Source: Bryobacterales bacterium (GTDB lineage Bacteria > Acidobacteriota > Terriglobia > Bryobacterales > Bryobacteraceae). Taken from it: a stretch of 6,508 nucleotides of DNA. The stretch lies in NCBI GenBank assembly GCA_003487005.1, contig DNFG01000153.1:1-6508 (forward strand). Direction: 5' to 3'. This document shows positions 5,787 to 6,508 of the stretch, piece after piece. The notes under the pieces were generated by a model that worked only from the letters and a program-made list of their open reading frames with translations, did no database searches and was not told the origin of the DNA. Within the stretch, counting starts at the first letter, position 1. Every line of letters starts with the position of its first letter. A program made the position numbers and the translations under genes.

Positions 5787-6508
5787 GGCGCTGGGGGTCA
5801 AGGGGCAGACGGATGGCGAAAGTCATGCCGCGTTCGGGGTTGCGGGTGGCGGCGAGGGCTCCGCCAAGCTGGGTGACGATCTGATGGGCGACGGGCAGTC
5901 CGAGGCCGGTGCCCTCTTCCTTCGTCGTGAAAAAGGGGTCGAAGAGACGCCCGACGTGCTCGGAGGGCACTCCGTGGCCTTCATCCTGAACCGAGAGCAC
6001 CAGTTCGGTACCCTCGGTCCGGGCCGACAGCAGCACGAGGCCGTCTTCCGGCGAAGCGTGAATGGCGTTGATCGTGAGGTTGAGCAGGACCTGCTCGAGT
6101 TGCTCCCGGTCGCCGGTCAGCGCGGGGAGGCCCGGCTGAATGTCGACTTCAAGGCGGATCGGCTTCCGGTGGATGGCATGCGACGTGAGCGCCCGGACAG
6201 CTTCGATCAGGCTTCCCGGAGCCACCGGCTCGCGGCGTGGCGGGCGCGGACGTGCGAAATCAAGAAAACGCGTCAGCAGGCCGTCGAGCCGCTGGGCCTC
6301 CTTCGCGATGATCCGGACACACTCCTGGCGGCGCTCCGGCGTGGCGGCGTCGCGCTGCAGGATGCCCGCCGCCCCCGAAATGGCTGCCAGCGGGTTGCGG
6401 ATCTCGTGCGCGAGACCCGCTGAAAGCTGGCCGAGCGCGGACAGGCGTTCCGCGCGCTGCATCCCGTCGAAGTTGTCCTGGAGTTCGCGATGGGCGGCGG
6501 ACAGTTGG
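5749..6508 (-). CDS. Sensor histidine kinase, C-terminal part (5' end beyond the window)
   Basis: This is the signal-transmitting half of a two-component sensor that should phosphorylate the downstream NtrC-type regulator. The frame is open to the right edge. The 15 residues before the internal Met at 6462 (ending in RELQDNFDG) read as a linker/coiled-coil leading into the dimerisation domain, so 6462 is not the true start and the input domain is missing. Counting from that Met, the H-box is LSAGLAHEIRNPL with phospho-accepting His19. The N-box NLTINAIHAS has Asn128/Asn132, the G1 box DEGHG is at 160-164, the F-box is FDPFFTTK and the G2 box is GTGLGL (184-189). Nothing essential is missing in the HisKA and HATPase_c domains. 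The class is that of NtrB/AtoS/ZraS kinases that partner NtrC regulators. Whether the sensor is membrane-bound or has PAS/GAF input domains cannot be seen here. The stop at 5749 overlaps the regulator start. Confidence 0.93.
   Translation of the reverse strand, partial: QLSAAHRELQDNFDGMQRAERLSALGQLSAGLAHEIRNPLAAISGAAGILQRDAATPERRQECVRIIAKEAQRLDGLLTRFLDFARPRPPRREPVAPGSLIEAVRALTSHAIHRKPIRLEVDIQPGLPALTGDREQLEQVLLNLTINAIHASPEDGLVLLSARTEGTELVLSVQDEGHGVPSEHVGRLFDPFFTTKEEGTGLGLPVAHQIVTQLGGALAATRNPERGMTFAIRLPLDPQRHVQPSTPDSSRG

Noticed and set aside
5787..5801. TTG start for the response regulator adding five residues
   Set aside because: TTG is a rarer start with no better ribosome-binding site, and the ATG at 5786 places the receiver domain at the usual distance from the N-terminus.
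5100..6423. Plus-strand open frames of 258 and 214 codons opposite the regulator and kinase genes
   Set aside because: They are antisense shadows; the opposite strand encodes complete, motif-bearing two-component proteins.

Overview
The window is a high-GC bacterial stretch. Six genes all read on the minus strand, from right to left, with little or no space between them. The two-component and sigma54 machinery and the universal stress protein fit a soil or metagenome lineage such as Acidobacteriota (Bryobacterales/Solibacter-like). That placement is an impression from protein style and base composition only; a myxobacterial or other GC-rich origin cannot be excluded. I saw no rRNA, tRNA, CRISPR array or insertion sequence, and no gene-free stretch is longer than about 60 bases.

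Right half (about 3491-6508), in transcription order: the C-terminal part of a sensor histidine kinase cut by the right window edge; an NtrC-class response regulator whose start overlaps the kinase end; a 55-base gap; and a tandem-domain universal stress protein (Usp). The gap contains a well-formed sigma54 (-24/-12) promoter with exact GG-to-GC spacing, pointing at the Usp gene. A near-perfect 24-base inverted repeat is centred on the predicted transcription start. An activator gene for sigma54 promoters therefore lies immediately upstream of a sigma54-type promoter, which suggests a compact local circuit: kinase -> regulator -> sigma54 RNA polymerase -> Usp, and perhaps the genes beyond it.

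Left half (1-3440): a PaaK/coenzyme-F390-synthetase-like adenylate-forming enzyme of unknown substrate, then a NitT/TauT-type ABC transporter ATPase, then a lipoprotein-type NMT1-like substrate-binding protein that runs into the left edge. No permease gene is visible. It would be expected beyond the left edge. The arrangement suggests uptake of a small acid plus its activation, but the substrate is unknown.

The halves differ sharply in composition. The left block is strongly C-rich on the plus strand (its genes favour G-ending codons such as GGG, GCG, CTG and CGG). The right block is balanced and favours C-ending codons. The change falls in the 50-base gap at 3441-3490, which also holds a GC-rich hairpin and a candidate extended -10 promoter, so the two blocks may have different histories and separate promoters. 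The first ~60 bases are almost pure C and are probably a contig-end artefact.
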